DNA of 17,885 nt from QHBQ01 sp038230695 (GCA_038230695.1 JBBRMT010000082.1:1-17885), one strand, 5' to 3'; shown: positions 6,431 to 13,181, counted from the stretch's first letter. Made by a program: numbers and translations. Notes: generated by a model not told the origin, from the letters alone.

Positions 6431-7158
6431 TACACCGCCATCGAAATATCGTTAATACAGCAATCAGCAATCAGCGCTGATAACTCGTCACTATTATGAC
6501 GGAAAGTGGAGGGCAATAGTTCCCCGCGCCCCAACAGATAATCACGCATCCTGGCGCGGGCGCGGCTGATGCGCGATTTTACCGTGCCGAGTGAACTGGC
6601 GGTGACTACCGCAATCTCATCGTAGCTGAAGCCCTGGATGTCGCATAGGATCAGCGCGAGGCGTTGGTCTTCAGGCAACAGGGTGAGGCCGCGCTGGATC
6701 TCGCGGCTCAATTCTGCCCGCAGGGCGCTGCTCTCCGGCCCTTCGCTTGCCAGCCCGTGCGCCAGACTGAAGTTGCCCGTCGCCTCGTAATCCTGTTCGC
6801 CACTGTCGCTAATCAGCGCGTCGAGCGAGGTGGTGGGTCGCCGTTTACGCGAACGCAGCACATCGTAGCAGAGGTTCGATGCGATGCGGTACAGCCAGGT
6901 GCGGAAGCTGTTGACCATCTGCAAGTCGCCCTGGGGCGCACGAAAGCGGCCCACCGCTTTGTAGGCGTTGATGAAGGCATCCTGGGTCGCATCGGCAGCG
7001 GCCTCCGCCTCGCCCAGCATCCTGAAGCAGAGATTGTAGATACGCTGCTCGTAGCTGGCAACAAGGTAATTGAAGGCATCGAGATCACCTTGCTGCGCCG
7101 CGACAATCCAGCCGCGTTCGTGTGACTGCTGTTCCTCTGTACTGATCGTGCTTGACAA
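6430..7158 (-). CDS. ECF (sigma-70 family) RNA polymerase sigma factor
   Basis: 242 residues. Region 2 spans about 28-108, with NLCFRMLGEAEAAADATQDAFINAYKAVGRFR and SFRTWLYRIASNLCYDVLRSRKRR; region 4 spans about 150-208, with LPEDQRLALILCDIQGFSYDEIA and a helix-turn-helix ending GTVKSRISRARARMR. It should direct RNA polymerase to a stress regulon when released by the anti-sigma factor encoded just downstream. The start is uncertain: the first in-frame start after the upstream stop is TTG at 7158, with no clear Shine-Dalgarno site; this TTG overlaps the -35 box of the tRNA promoter on the other strand. About the last 15 residues (ALIADCCINDISMAV) are partly encoded by a heptamer repeat and are not family-like, so the C-terminus may have been extended by the repeat. 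Confidence 0.9.
   Translation of the reverse strand: MSSTISTEEQQSHERGWIVAAQQGDLDAFNYLVASYEQRIYNLCFRMLGEAEAAADATQDAFINAYKAVGRFRAPQGDLQMVNSFRTWLYRIASNLCYDVLRSRKRRPTTSLDALISDSGEQDYEATGNFSLAHGLASEGPESSALRAELSREIQRGLTLLPEDQRLALILCDIQGFSYDEIAVVTASSLGTVKSRISRARARMRDYLLGRGELLPSTFRHNSDELSALIADCCINDISMAV
6458..6475. repeat. Heptamer tandem repeat (CAGCAAT, 2.6 copies) inside the 3' end of the sigma gene
   Basis: CAGCAAT CAGCAAT CAGC. It codes, on the minus strand, for part of the atypical C-terminal tail of the sigma factor, about 28 bases before its stop codon. Confidence 0.75.
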
Positions 7159-7181
7159 AACCAGCGCCTATCGTTTATAAT
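7152..7181 (+). promoter_or_regulatory. Promoter of tRNA-Leu(CAA)
   Basis: Perfect TTGACA (7152-7157), 18-bp spacer, perfect TATAAT (7176-7181). Predicted start near 7188, giving a leader of about 10 bases before the tRNA. The -35 box overlaps the start codon region of the sigma gene on the opposite strand. Confidence 0.9.
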
Positions 7182-7197
7182 TTGGTGCAATCTTCAG

Positions 7198-7283
7198 GCC
7201 GAAGTGGCGGAACGGTATACGCGATGGTCTCAAAAACCATTGGGCGCAAGCTCTTGTGGGTTCGAATCCCACCTTCGGTACCA
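7198..7283 (+). tRNA. tRNA-Leu, anticodon CAA
   Basis: 86-base class II tRNA. Acceptor GCCGAAG (7198-7204) pairs with CTTCGGT (7273-7279), with a G-U first pair; discriminator A; CCA encoded at 7281-7283. The anticodon stem ATGGT/ACCAT encloses loop CTCAAAA, putting anticodon CAA at 7231-7233. A long variable arm (TGGGCGCAAGCTCTTG) is typical of leucine tRNA, and the T arm is GTGGG-TTCGAAT-CCCAC. It reads UUG codons. It has its own promoter and terminator, so it is a single-gene unit. Confidence 0.96.
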
Positions 7284-7288
7284 ACGGT

Positions 7289-7313
7289 GGCGGCTGCAAT
7301 AGCCGCCCTTTTT
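7289..7313 (+). terminator. Rho-independent terminator of tRNA-Leu
   Basis: GGCGGCT (7289-7295), loop GCAAT, AGCCGCC (7301-7307), then CTTTTTG. It starts five bases after the encoded CCA. Confidence 0.9.
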
Positions 7314-7330
7314 GTTGCCCGCCGCAGATG

Positions 7331-7381
7331 ATTATAGCACGTTTGGCGGGTGGCGCAAAGATATCCCTGGTGTGCTATAAT
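7331..7381. promoter_or_regulatory. Extended -10 promoter of dprA within a perfect 10-bp inverted repeat
   Basis: TGCTATAAT (7373-7381) is an extended -10 box; no good -35 lies 17-18 bases upstream. Its end is six bases from the dprA ATG, so transcription would begin at about the A of that ATG. GTGCTATAAT (7372-7381) is the exact inverted copy of ATTATAGCAC (7331-7340), so the same extended -10 box also faces left toward the tRNA and sigma gene, 31 bp away. Confidence 0.6.
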
Positions 7382-7387
7382 CCCTGC

Positions 7388-8473
7388 ATGAACGACGACC
7401 TCAAATACCACCTCGGCTTCAACAAAGTGATGGGCATCGGCCCCGCCCGCATCATGGTGTTGCGCGACTACTTCGGCAGCATGGAAGCGGCATGGCAGGC
7501 CAGCGCCGCCGACCTGCACGCCTTGCACCTGCCCAACCGCACGGTTGACAACCTGCTGGCCGCCCGCGCCAAACTCGACCTCGATGCAGAGGTGGCGAAG
7601 GCGGAGCAGATGGGCATAAGCCTGATTAGCTGGGATGACCCCGCCTATCCAACGCGGCTGAAGGAAATTACCGCCGCGCCGCCCCTGCTTTACGTACGCG
7701 GCGCGATTACCGCTGCTGATGATTGGGCGATTGGCATCGTTGGCACGAGGGGACCGACTGCTTATGGCCGTGAGGCCACCAGCCAGCTAGCGCAAGGGTT
7801 GGCCGCCAGCGGGGTGACGGTGGTGAGCGGCATGGCGCGGGGAATTGACTCGGTGGCACACAAAGCGACTTTGGACGCGGGCGGGCGTACTATCGCGGTG
7901 CTGGGTTGTGGTGTGGACGTTATCTACCCGCCGGAGCATCGCGCCCTCGCCGAGCATATCATCGCCAACGGCGCACTGGTCAGTGATTACCCCATCGGGA
8001 CCAAGCCGGACGCGATCAACTTCCCGCCGCGCAATCGCATCATTAGCGGCCTCAGCCTTGGCATCATTGTGGTCGAGGCGGGGTTGAAGTCGGGCGCGTT
8101 GATCACCAAGGAGTTCGCGCTGGAGCAGGGCCGCGAGGTGTTCGCCGTGCCAGGCAGCATCTTCAGCGCCCAGAGCGCAGGGCCAAATGACCTGCTGCGA
8201 CAGGGCGCACGCCCGGTAACCAAAGCCGCCGATGTGCTGGAGCAGTTGCACCTTACCCACGCCGAGGAGCATCAGGAGGCGCGTAGCTTCATCCCCGGCG
8301 ACGAGGTGGAAGCCGCGCTGCTGCGCGTCCTTAGCCGCGAACCGCTGCACCTCGACGAGATCACCAACGAGGCGGGCTTGCCCGCCCACCAGGTCAGCGC
8401 CACCCTGGTGATGATGGAACTAAAAGGCATGGCCCGCCAGGCCGGTCCCGGCCTCTACGTCCTCGCCCGCTAG
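7388..8473 (+). CDS. dprA: DNA-processing protein DprA (Smf)
   Basis: 361 residues. It loads RecA on incoming single-stranded DNA during natural transformation. Order of domains: N-terminal helix-hairpin-helix-like segment (about 10-35, VMGIGPARIMVLRDYFGS), the Rossmann-like DprA core (about 78-290) with GIVGTRGPTAYGRE, SGMARGIDSVAHKATL (147-162), CGVDVIYPPEH, FPPRNRIISGLS (212-223) and VVEAGLKSGALIT (228-240), then a C-terminal winged-helix (about 305-360). ATG 7388 is chosen because the homology starts there. The frame runs back to 7256, but that part is tRNA sequence and terminator. No Shine-Dalgarno site exists, which fits a leaderless mRNA. The unit is monocistronic here; the frequent neighbours topA and rnhB are absent. 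Confidence 0.95.
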   Translation: MNDDLKYHLGFNKVMGIGPARIMVLRDYFGSMEAAWQASAADLHALHLPNRTVDNLLAARAKLDLDAEVAKAEQMGISLISWDDPAYPTRLKEITAAPPLLYVRGAITAADDWAIGIVGTRGPTAYGREATSQLAQGLAASGVTVVSGMARGIDSVAHKATLDAGGRTIAVLGCGVDVIYPPEHRALAEHIIANGALVSDYPIGTKPDAINFPPRNRIISGLSLGIIVVEAGLKSGALITKEFALEQGREVFAVPGSIFSAQSAGPNDLLRQGARPVTKAADVLEQLHLTHAEEHQEARSFIPGDEVEAALLRVLSREPLHLDEITNEAGLPAHQVSATLVMMELKGMARQAGPGLYVLAR

Positions 8474-8881
8474 CGGTGGGGGCGCTGAGGTTTGAGGTTT
8501 GCGTAGTAAAACTCCTCCCCCAGCGGGGAGGTTGGGTGGGGGAGAATCTTGCAGTACTATCATGCTTATCGAAAGCCACGTATGTATGGATAGCCAGCCA
8601 ACGGATTTGTGACAGCGGATGAAGCGGATTTGGGCGGCGCAGTGATAGCAAAAAGCCGTACTCCAGCGGGGAAACCCCTTGTGGGGTTCCGTGTGGGTAG
8701 GTTTGGTGAGGGGGGATCTTGCCCAGCCACAATCCCCATTTGTATGCAACGCGCATTGAAGTAGGGGCGCATGGCATACGCCCGCTTGCCACGCATCAAT
8801 GTCTATTGAAACTAGCTAATGAGGGGCCGGGGCGTATGCCATGCGCCCCTACGACACGCCGTCCGTTTATAACAACCGTAC
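8474..8881. repeat. Repeat-rich intergenic region after dprA
   Basis: No gene is supported. Contents in order: a two-copy heptamer TGAGGTT (8486-8499); a CTCC...GGAGG hairpin repeat with stem CCTCCCC/GGGGAGG (8514-8520 and 8525-8531) and tail GTTGGGTGGGGGA; a stretch with no recognisable feature (8546-8655); a related, degenerate hairpin with GGAAACCCC/GGGGTTCC (about 8674-8694) and a G-rich tail to 8715; and a pair of GTAGGGGCG-family repeats at 8761-8783 and 8830-8852, which are exact 23-bp inverted copies of each other separated by 46 bp. Confidence 0.75.
8761..8852. repeat. Head-to-head pair of GTAGGGGCG-family repeats (23-bp perfect inverted repeat)
   Basis: Left copy 8761-8783 (GTAGGGGCGCATGG...), right copy 8830-8852 (...CCATGCGCCCCTAC); all 23 bases are complementary. 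Each copy is itself an imperfect palindrome. The left copy carries the same trailing CTTGCCA sequence as the copies at 664-694 and 730-760, so the full unit is longer than the palindrome. Confidence 0.85.
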
Positions 8882-9232
8882 TTGACAACAGGAGAAAGGT
8901 GGGTCATAGCTCAGATTAAACCAAAAGAGGATGCGCTGACCTCGCCCGTAACCGCTTGTTCGCTTAGGTGGGCGAACAATTCGGCAGCGAGCAAGCCATT
9001 GGTATCGTTGATGACACTGGCGATGATGTTACACGCCTGGCTAACCGCAATTCGGGCGCAGTCCAAAAAAACAGATGCCGACGGCCCAACAATGAGCGAA
9101 GAACTAGCAGATCTGAGTGTGGCCGAGATACAACGGCTGCTGGTGATAGTGTTTGGCATGATGGTGCGCGGTGAGGAGCAGATACATCCCATCGCCTGCA
9201 ACATTGAACTATGTGCGGTGGCATACGGATAA
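8882..9232 (+). CDS. Doubtful small hypothetical protein (possibly only 9092-9232)
   Basis: A frame of 116 codons with a TTG start at 8882, not recognised. The most protein-like part is the end, from ATG 9092: 46 residues, MSEELADLSVAEIQRLLVIV..., with ordinary codon use and an amphipathic helix, but no good ribosome binding site. In the stretch 8968-9070 a different plus frame (starting GTG 8968, GEQFGSEQAIGIVDDTGDD) looks at least as protein-like, so the region may hold two overlapping small genes or a gene broken by a frameshift. A strong hairpin at 9240-9260, just past the stop, agrees with a plus-strand gene ending here. Antisense frames are Ser-rich and look like shadows. Confidence 0.35.
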   Translation: MTTGERWVIAQIKPKEDALTSPVTACSLRWANNSAASKPLVSLMTLAMMLHAWLTAIRAQSKKTDADGPTMSEELADLSVAEIQRLLVIVFGMMVRGEEQIHPIACNIELCAVAYG

Positions 9233-9239
9233 AGAAACA

Positions 9240-9260
9240 GGGGCGCACACAGTGCGCCCC
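9240..9260. terminator. Hairpin between convergent genes, possible bidirectional terminator
   Basis: GGGGCGCAC (9240-9248), loop ACA, GTGCGCCCC (9252-9260): a perfect 9-bp stem. It lies eight bases after the small plus-strand frame and 20 bases past the proS stop. No T-run follows on either strand, and the sequence resembles the GTAGGGGCG repeat family, so it may be a repeat copy used as a transcription barrier. Confidence 0.55.
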
Positions 9261-9279
9261 ATCATCTACTTATATTGCA

Positions 9280-10785
9280 TCAGTAACTACGGGCGTAAAG
9301 CACCCGATACTTGCCTGGCTGGCCGCTGTAGATGTCGGGGTGGGCCGCGCCTGCCGTGCCGCCCGCGTGGTCGGCATCGGGGCTGTCCAGCCACTGCAAG
9401 GGGATACAACGGATAGTGGCTTTGGTCTCAGTCTTGATTGCTGCTTCGGTTTCCTCTGTGCCATCCCACCAGCAGTCCACAAAGCCGCGCTTATCGGCGA
9501 TGATCGCCTTGAACTCATCATAGCTAGCAGCCGTGCGAGTTTCCGCCGCAAGGCGATCTAGCGCACGCTGGTACATCTCCGCCTGGAACTGGGTAAGCAG
9601 CGCGGGGATGGTAGTAGCAAGCTCGGCTTTGGCGATCGGCTGTTTAGCGCGGTTGTCGCGGCGCACCACCATTACCGAACCCTTCTCCACATCCTTCGGC
9701 CCGATCTCCAGGCGTAGCGGCACGCCGCGCAACTCATACTCGGCGTACTTCCAGCCGGGGGTGTGTTCCTCGTCGCGGTCTACTTTGACCCGCACCCCCG
9801 CCCCCTTGAGCAGCTTTTCCACCTCGTCCACCATTGCCATTACGGTCTCGCGTTCGCCCTCCTTGCGCCAGATGGGGATGATGATCGCCTGCACCGGCGC
9901 AACCTTTGGCGGCAGAATCAGGCCGTTGGCATCGCCGTGCGTCATGATCAGCCCGCCCACCATGCGGGTGCTGAGACCCCAACTGGTGCTGTAGGCGTAC
10001 TCGCGCACGTTGCTCTTGTTCAGGAACTGGATGTCGAAGGCACGGGCGAAGTGGTCGCCCAGGTTGTGCGAGGTGCCAGATTGCAGCGCCTTGCCGTCTT
10101 GCAGCAACGCCTCGATGGTGTAGGTGCGTAGCGCACCGGCAAACTTCTCGCTATCACTTTTGCGCCCCATCACCGTCGGGATGGCAAGATCCTGGTGGGC
10201 AAAGTCGTTATAGACGTTGAGCATCTCGATGGTGCGCGCTTCGGCTTCGTCCAGGGTGGCGTGGCAGGTGTGGCCCTCTTGCCAGAGGAACTCAGCGGTG
10301 CGTAGGAACAGGCGGGTGACTTTCTCCCAGCGCACCACGTTGGCCCACTGGTTGATCAGGATGGGCAAATCGCGCCAGCTTTGCACCCACTGCGAGTACA
10401 TATAGCAGATGATTGCCTCGCTGGTGGGGCGCACCACCAGCGGTTCGGCCAGCTTCTCGCCGCCCGCCTCGGTTACGAGCGCGACCTGCGGGGCAAAGCC
10501 CTCGACGTGTTCCGCCTCTTTTTGCAGGAAACTGAGCGGGATGAACAGCGGGAAGTAGGCGTTCTCGCAGCCACTATCCTTGATGCGGCGGTCGAGGTGG
10601 TCGCGCATATTCTCCCACAGGCCGTAGCCATAGGGCCGAATTACCATGCTGCCGCGCACCGGTGAATAGTCGGCCAGCTTGGCCCGCTGCACTACATCGT
10701 TATACCAGGCGGAGAAGTTATCCTCGATGTCGGCGATGTCCTCCACCATCTTGTTCTGCTCTAGTTTGTCGTCTTTGTCAGCCAT
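9280..10785 (-). CDS. proS: Prolyl-tRNA synthetase, archaeal/eukaryotic-like type (ProRS type 3)
   Basis: 501 residues; charges tRNA-Pro with proline in the cytoplasm. Start at ATG 10785 with GGAG eight bases upstream. The class II core shows an N-terminal FSAWYNDVV segment, SPVRGSMVIRPYGYGLWENM, the TxE loop with motif 2 (VVRPTSEAIICYMYSQW, 117-133; VVRWEKVTRLFLRTAEFLWQEGHT, 150-173), GTSHNLGDHFARAF (237-250), and motif 3 near 269-298. An anticodon-binding domain follows (about 298-400). The C-terminal extension ends in Tyr (LYARSY), as in type 3 enzymes, and there is no INS editing domain. The zinc-site cysteines normally present in the extension are mostly missing: only C438 and C460 remain, and the usual last CxxC pair reads IYSGQ. 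It is alone in its transcription unit. Confidence 0.95.
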   Translation of the reverse strand: MADKDDKLEQNKMVEDIADIEDNFSAWYNDVVQRAKLADYSPVRGSMVIRPYGYGLWENMRDHLDRRIKDSGCENAYFPLFIPLSFLQKEAEHVEGFAPQVALVTEAGGEKLAEPLVVRPTSEAIICYMYSQWVQSWRDLPILINQWANVVRWEKVTRLFLRTAEFLWQEGHTCHATLDEAEARTIEMLNVYNDFAHQDLAIPTVMGRKSDSEKFAGALRTYTIEALLQDGKALQSGTSHNLGDHFARAFDIQFLNKSNVREYAYSTSWGLSTRMVGGLIMTHGDANGLILPPKVAPVQAIIIPIWRKEGERETVMAMVDEVEKLLKGAGVRVKVDRDEEHTPGWKYAEYELRGVPLRLEIGPKDVEKGSVMVVRRDNRAKQPIAKAELATTIPALLTQFQAEMYQRALDRLAAETRTAASYDEFKAIIADKRGFVDCWWDGTEETEAAIKTETKATIRCIPLQWLDSPDADHAGGTAGAAHPDIYSGQPGKYRVLYARSY

Positions 10786-10856
10786 AGTAGTTCTCCATTT
10801 CCTGCGCCATCAGCCATGCGTAAGCAAGGCAAGCGCCAGTAGCGTAGCCTGATTTC

Positions 10857-10877
10857 TACATTGTACATTCTACATTC
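10857..10877. repeat. Heptamer tandem repeat (TACATTC-type x3)
   Basis: TACATTG TACATTC TACATTC, three units, within the predicted proS leader about 72 bases upstream of the start codon. Confidence 0.85.
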
Positions 10878-11021
10878 GGGAGTTTGGCCGCTGGTGGGGC
10901 AAATAGGATGGGCAAGCGCAATACAGCCCTAAGCCTCCAGCGGCCGCTGAGGGGATAGGCGCAGGTTGGAGGAGAAGCAGTGTTTCGAGGTCGGTTGTAG
11001 GTATGTGTTCATGTTGGCGCA

Positions 11022-11051
11022 ATTATAGCCGACGGTAGGCGCTGGTGTCAA
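11022..11051 (-). promoter_or_regulatory. proS promoter
   Basis: Minus strand: perfect TTGACA (11051-11046), 18-bp spacer, perfect TATAAT (11027-11022). The start would be near 11015, leaving a leader of about 230 bases before the proS ATG. Confidence 0.85.
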
Positions 11052-11079
11052 TCGGGCGGAAGGTGTAGAGCGCCCGATT
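11050..11079. promoter_or_regulatory. Operator-like inverted repeat next to the proS -35 box
   Basis: AATCGGGCG (11050-11058), 12 bases, CGCCCGATT (11071-11079): a perfect 9-bp inverted repeat with arm centres 21 bp apart, two helical turns. The left arm overlaps the -35 hexamer by two bases. This is the geometry of a dimeric regulator site; which protein binds is unknown. Confidence 0.5.
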
Positions 11080-11164
11080 ATTGGTTTGTTGGTTCGCGCA
11101 TGAGGGCGGTGGCCTCCCCTATGATGAAACAATGACTTGTGACCCACCCAGACTGGCACACAAA

Positions 11165-11194
11165 TTGCCTACCGTACATTCAACGTGGTAGAAT
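11165..11194 (+). promoter_or_regulatory. Probable promoter of the TPR-GNAT unit
   Basis: TTGCCT (11165-11170), 18-bp spacer, TAGAAT (11189-11194). Start near 11201, about 53 bases before the ATG. The -35 box matches at four of six bases. Confidence 0.5.
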
Positions 11195-11253
11195 GACTAT
11201 ATGCTACGATAAACAGTAGATAACAGCACCCACTGTACCGCTGTTTAGCATGG

Positions 11254-12621
11254 ATGGTGATGATGCTTAAGTGCGAGGTATGTAATACGCTCAACCCCGA
11301 AGCAACGCAGATATGTGACAACTGTGGGGTGTCGCTGCGCGTGCTGCTCGCTCGCCTCTATCTCGATCGCGCTGCCGAATTGGTAGGTGAGGGCAAGTAT
11401 GATGTGGCGGCGCAGGCGCTAGGCCGGGCTGATCAGGAGATGGTGCAGCTTGGTCCGCAGCACCCGGCTAGTCGCGAAATGCAGGCTCGCTCACTATACA
11501 TACAGGGGATGGCTAATTACGGGCGGGGCAAGATGGAGCAGGCCAGCGCCGACTTGCAGCAAGCAGTACAGCAGCTTGAACTCGATGGCGACCCTCACCT
11601 ACTGGCCCGCACCCTGCGAGTGTTGGGCAACATCTATTATCTGCAAGACCAACTTGACCGCGCCGCTGATTGCTACCGCCGCAGCGAGGAGGGAGCGGCT
11701 CAGGTCGGCGCTTATGATTTGGCGGCGGTGGTAGTAGCCAATATGGGCAATATTGCGGTGGCGCAGAACAATATAGCAGCGGCCACTGCTTTTTACCAGC
11801 AGGGACTTGCCTATGCCGAACGCGATGGCAGCCCTGATGCGCTAGGATCCAGCTATCATGCAGTGATGTGGTTCTGCGCTAATTACGGGCCATTCAATCG
11901 CGCCCTTGATTACGTTCAGCGCAGCTTGAAGGTGCTGGATCAGATTACCTTGCCTGAATACCGCGTGGCAATGATGGGCGATATTGGTCTGATCTACACG
12001 CGCCTGGGGGATTACGAGCCGGCCGAGCGTTATTTGTTGGCCGCGATGGATCTTGCTGACGAGGCGGGATACCAGATTTCGACCGAGTGGATTGCCGCGC
12101 ACCTGACTGAGCTGATGCAGCGCCGTGGTGACGGCAAGGGCTGGCTGATGTACGCTACACGCGGCTTTAACAATCCTAACACGAGTACGCTCAACAAGGT
12201 GATATTTGGCGAGCGACTTGCTCTCTACTATACCTATCACCGAGATGCCGCGCACGCTCATCCGCTGTTGGACTGGTGCCGTCAGAGCCTGGCAAAACAG
12301 GCATTCCGGGTAGGGCGGGGGACTTTGGAGCGAATGCAAGCCTATCTTCAATTTGCAGTTGGTGATTATCGGGCGGCAGGTACTCAGTTTCAACGAGCGC
12401 TTACCAACAATACCCATAGCCCTTATGAGGAGGCCGCCGCATGGGAGGAATACGCCCGCCTGACCCACCTCTATGTGTCCGATGCTAAGGCTATGCAAAC
12501 CCAAGCACAAGCGGCGATTGCAGAGGCCAATGCTCTGTATACCCAAGTGGGGCTGCCGATACGGGCAACCCAGATGGATGAGTTGGCGAGAACAATTCTT
12601 GACCCCCCTCCTATTGTATAG
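11254..12621 (+). CDS. Zinc-ribbon and tetratricopeptide (TPR) repeat protein
   Basis: 455 residues. An N-terminal zinc ribbon has four cysteines, C7-x2-C10 and C21-x2-C24 (LKCEVCNTLNPEATQICDNCGVSL). The rest (about 32-440) is a solenoid of TPR-like helical pairs, recognisable in units such as LARTLRVLGNIYYLQDQLDRAADCYRRSEE, VVANMGNIAVAQNNIAAATAFYQQGL and MMGDIGLIYTRLGDYEPAERYLLAAM. There is no signal peptide or membrane helix, so it is cytoplasmic. Such proteins act as scaffolds in signalling or assembly; no enzyme domain is visible and no specific role can be given. The start is uncertain among ATG 11254, 11260 and 11263. The next gene starts nine bases after the stop, so both are co-transcribed. 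Confidence 0.82.
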   Translation: MVMMLKCEVCNTLNPEATQICDNCGVSLRVLLARLYLDRAAELVGEGKYDVAAQALGRADQEMVQLGPQHPASREMQARSLYIQGMANYGRGKMEQASADLQQAVQQLELDGDPHLLARTLRVLGNIYYLQDQLDRAADCYRRSEEGAAQVGAYDLAAVVVANMGNIAVAQNNIAAATAFYQQGLAYAERDGSPDALGSSYHAVMWFCANYGPFNRALDYVQRSLKVLDQITLPEYRVAMMGDIGLIYTRLGDYEPAERYLLAAMDLADEAGYQISTEWIAAHLTELMQRRGDGKGWLMYATRGFNNPNTSTLNKVIFGERLALYYTYHRDAAHAHPLLDWCRQSLAKQAFRVGRGTLERMQAYLQFAVGDYRAAGTQFQRALTNNTHSPYEEAAAWEEYARLTHLYVSDAKAMQTQAQAAIAEANALYTQVGLPIRATQMDELARTILDPPPIV

Positions 12622-12630
12622 GGAGCCGAA

Positions 12631-13158
12631 ATGGTCGAACAAATGAGTAAGAGCACAGCTACAGCTTTGACCAGTGGTGTCGTGCTGCGGGATGTGGCGG
12701 AAGCCGACCTGCCAACATTCTACGAACACCAACTCGACCCGATCGCGAACGAGATGGCCGCCTTCCCCGCCCGCGACCGGGAAGCGTTCATGGCGCACTG
12801 GCACAAGGTTCTGGCCGATGCGACCGTCACCACCAAGGCCATCCTTTTCGATGGTCAGGTGGCTGGCAATGTGGTCAGCTTTGATGGGGATGGTGAGCGC
12901 GAAGTCGGCTACTGGATTGGCCGCGAATACTGGGGTAAGGGTGTTGCCAGCAAGGCGCTGGCCCAGTTTCTGACAGTGGAGCAGACGCGCCCACTCTACG
13001 CCCATGTTGCCAAACACAACCTTGCTTCGCAGCGGGTGCTAGAAAAATGCGGGTTCACGTTCTTCGGCGAGGACAAGGTTTTTTCCGACACCCCTGGCGA
13101 GGACGTCGAAGGGGTTATCCTGATCCTGTGGGAAGATGAAAGGGCAGAAGCGCGATAA
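12631..13158 (+). CDS. GNAT family N-acetyltransferase (RimJ/RimL-like)
   Basis: 175 residues from ATG 12631, with GGGAG upstream; ATG 12643 is an alternative start. The fold is a single GNAT domain: VVLRDVAEADLPTFYEHQ (first strand and helix), AGNVVSFDGDGEREVGYWIGREYWGKGVASKAL (80-110), whose REYWGKGVA forms the acetyl-CoA pyrophosphate loop, and HNLASQRVLEKCGFTFFG (129-146), typical of RimJ/RimL-type members. It should transfer an acetyl group from acetyl-CoA to an amine; the substrate may be a protein N-terminus or a small molecule and cannot be told from sequence. It is co-transcribed with the TPR gene and ends 23 bases from the convergent HAD gene, with no clear terminator in the gap. 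Confidence 0.9.
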   Translation: MVEQMSKSTATALTSGVVLRDVAEADLPTFYEHQLDPIANEMAAFPARDREAFMAHWHKVLADATVTTKAILFDGQVAGNVVSFDGDGEREVGYWIGREYWGKGVASKALAQFLTVEQTRPLYAHVAKHNLASQRVLEKCGFTFFGEDKVFSDTPGEDVEGVILILWEDERAEAR

Positions 13159-13181
13159 ATCTGCGTCTCTACGATAACCTG

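Larger units (their letters stand above)
10786..11253. other. Divergent intergenic region proS / TPR gene
   Basis: No protein-coding frame is convincing. It holds the proS leader (about 230 bases, 11015-10786), which contains a heptamer repeat (10857-10877) and a long-range 9-bp inverted repeat GGCCGCTGG (10886-10894)/CCAGCGGCC (10937-10945); the proS promoter; an operator-like inverted repeat (11050-11079); and the promoter of the TPR gene. The leader does not show the conserved T-box core expected for tRNA-sensing control of a synthetase gene. Confidence 0.6.

Noticed and set aside
7256..7387. Upstream extension of dprA
   Set aside because: The stretch is the 3' end of tRNA-Leu, its terminator and the dprA promoter.
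8882..8905. TTGACA at 8882 as the -35 of a promoter
   Set aside because: No -10 box lies 16-18 bases downstream.
10786..11015. T-box leader for proS
   Set aside because: No sequence like the conserved antiterminator core (AGGGTGGNACCGCG) and no terminator before the start codon.
12590..12603. LexA box AGAACAATTCTTGA at the end of the TPR gene
   Set aside because: It lacks the right half site (GTTC) and lies inside a coding region.
11842..13017. 391-codon minus-strand frame antisense to the TPR and GNAT genes
   Set aside because: The sequence has no recognisable domain, whereas the plus strand has a zinc ribbon, TPR repeats and a GNAT fold.
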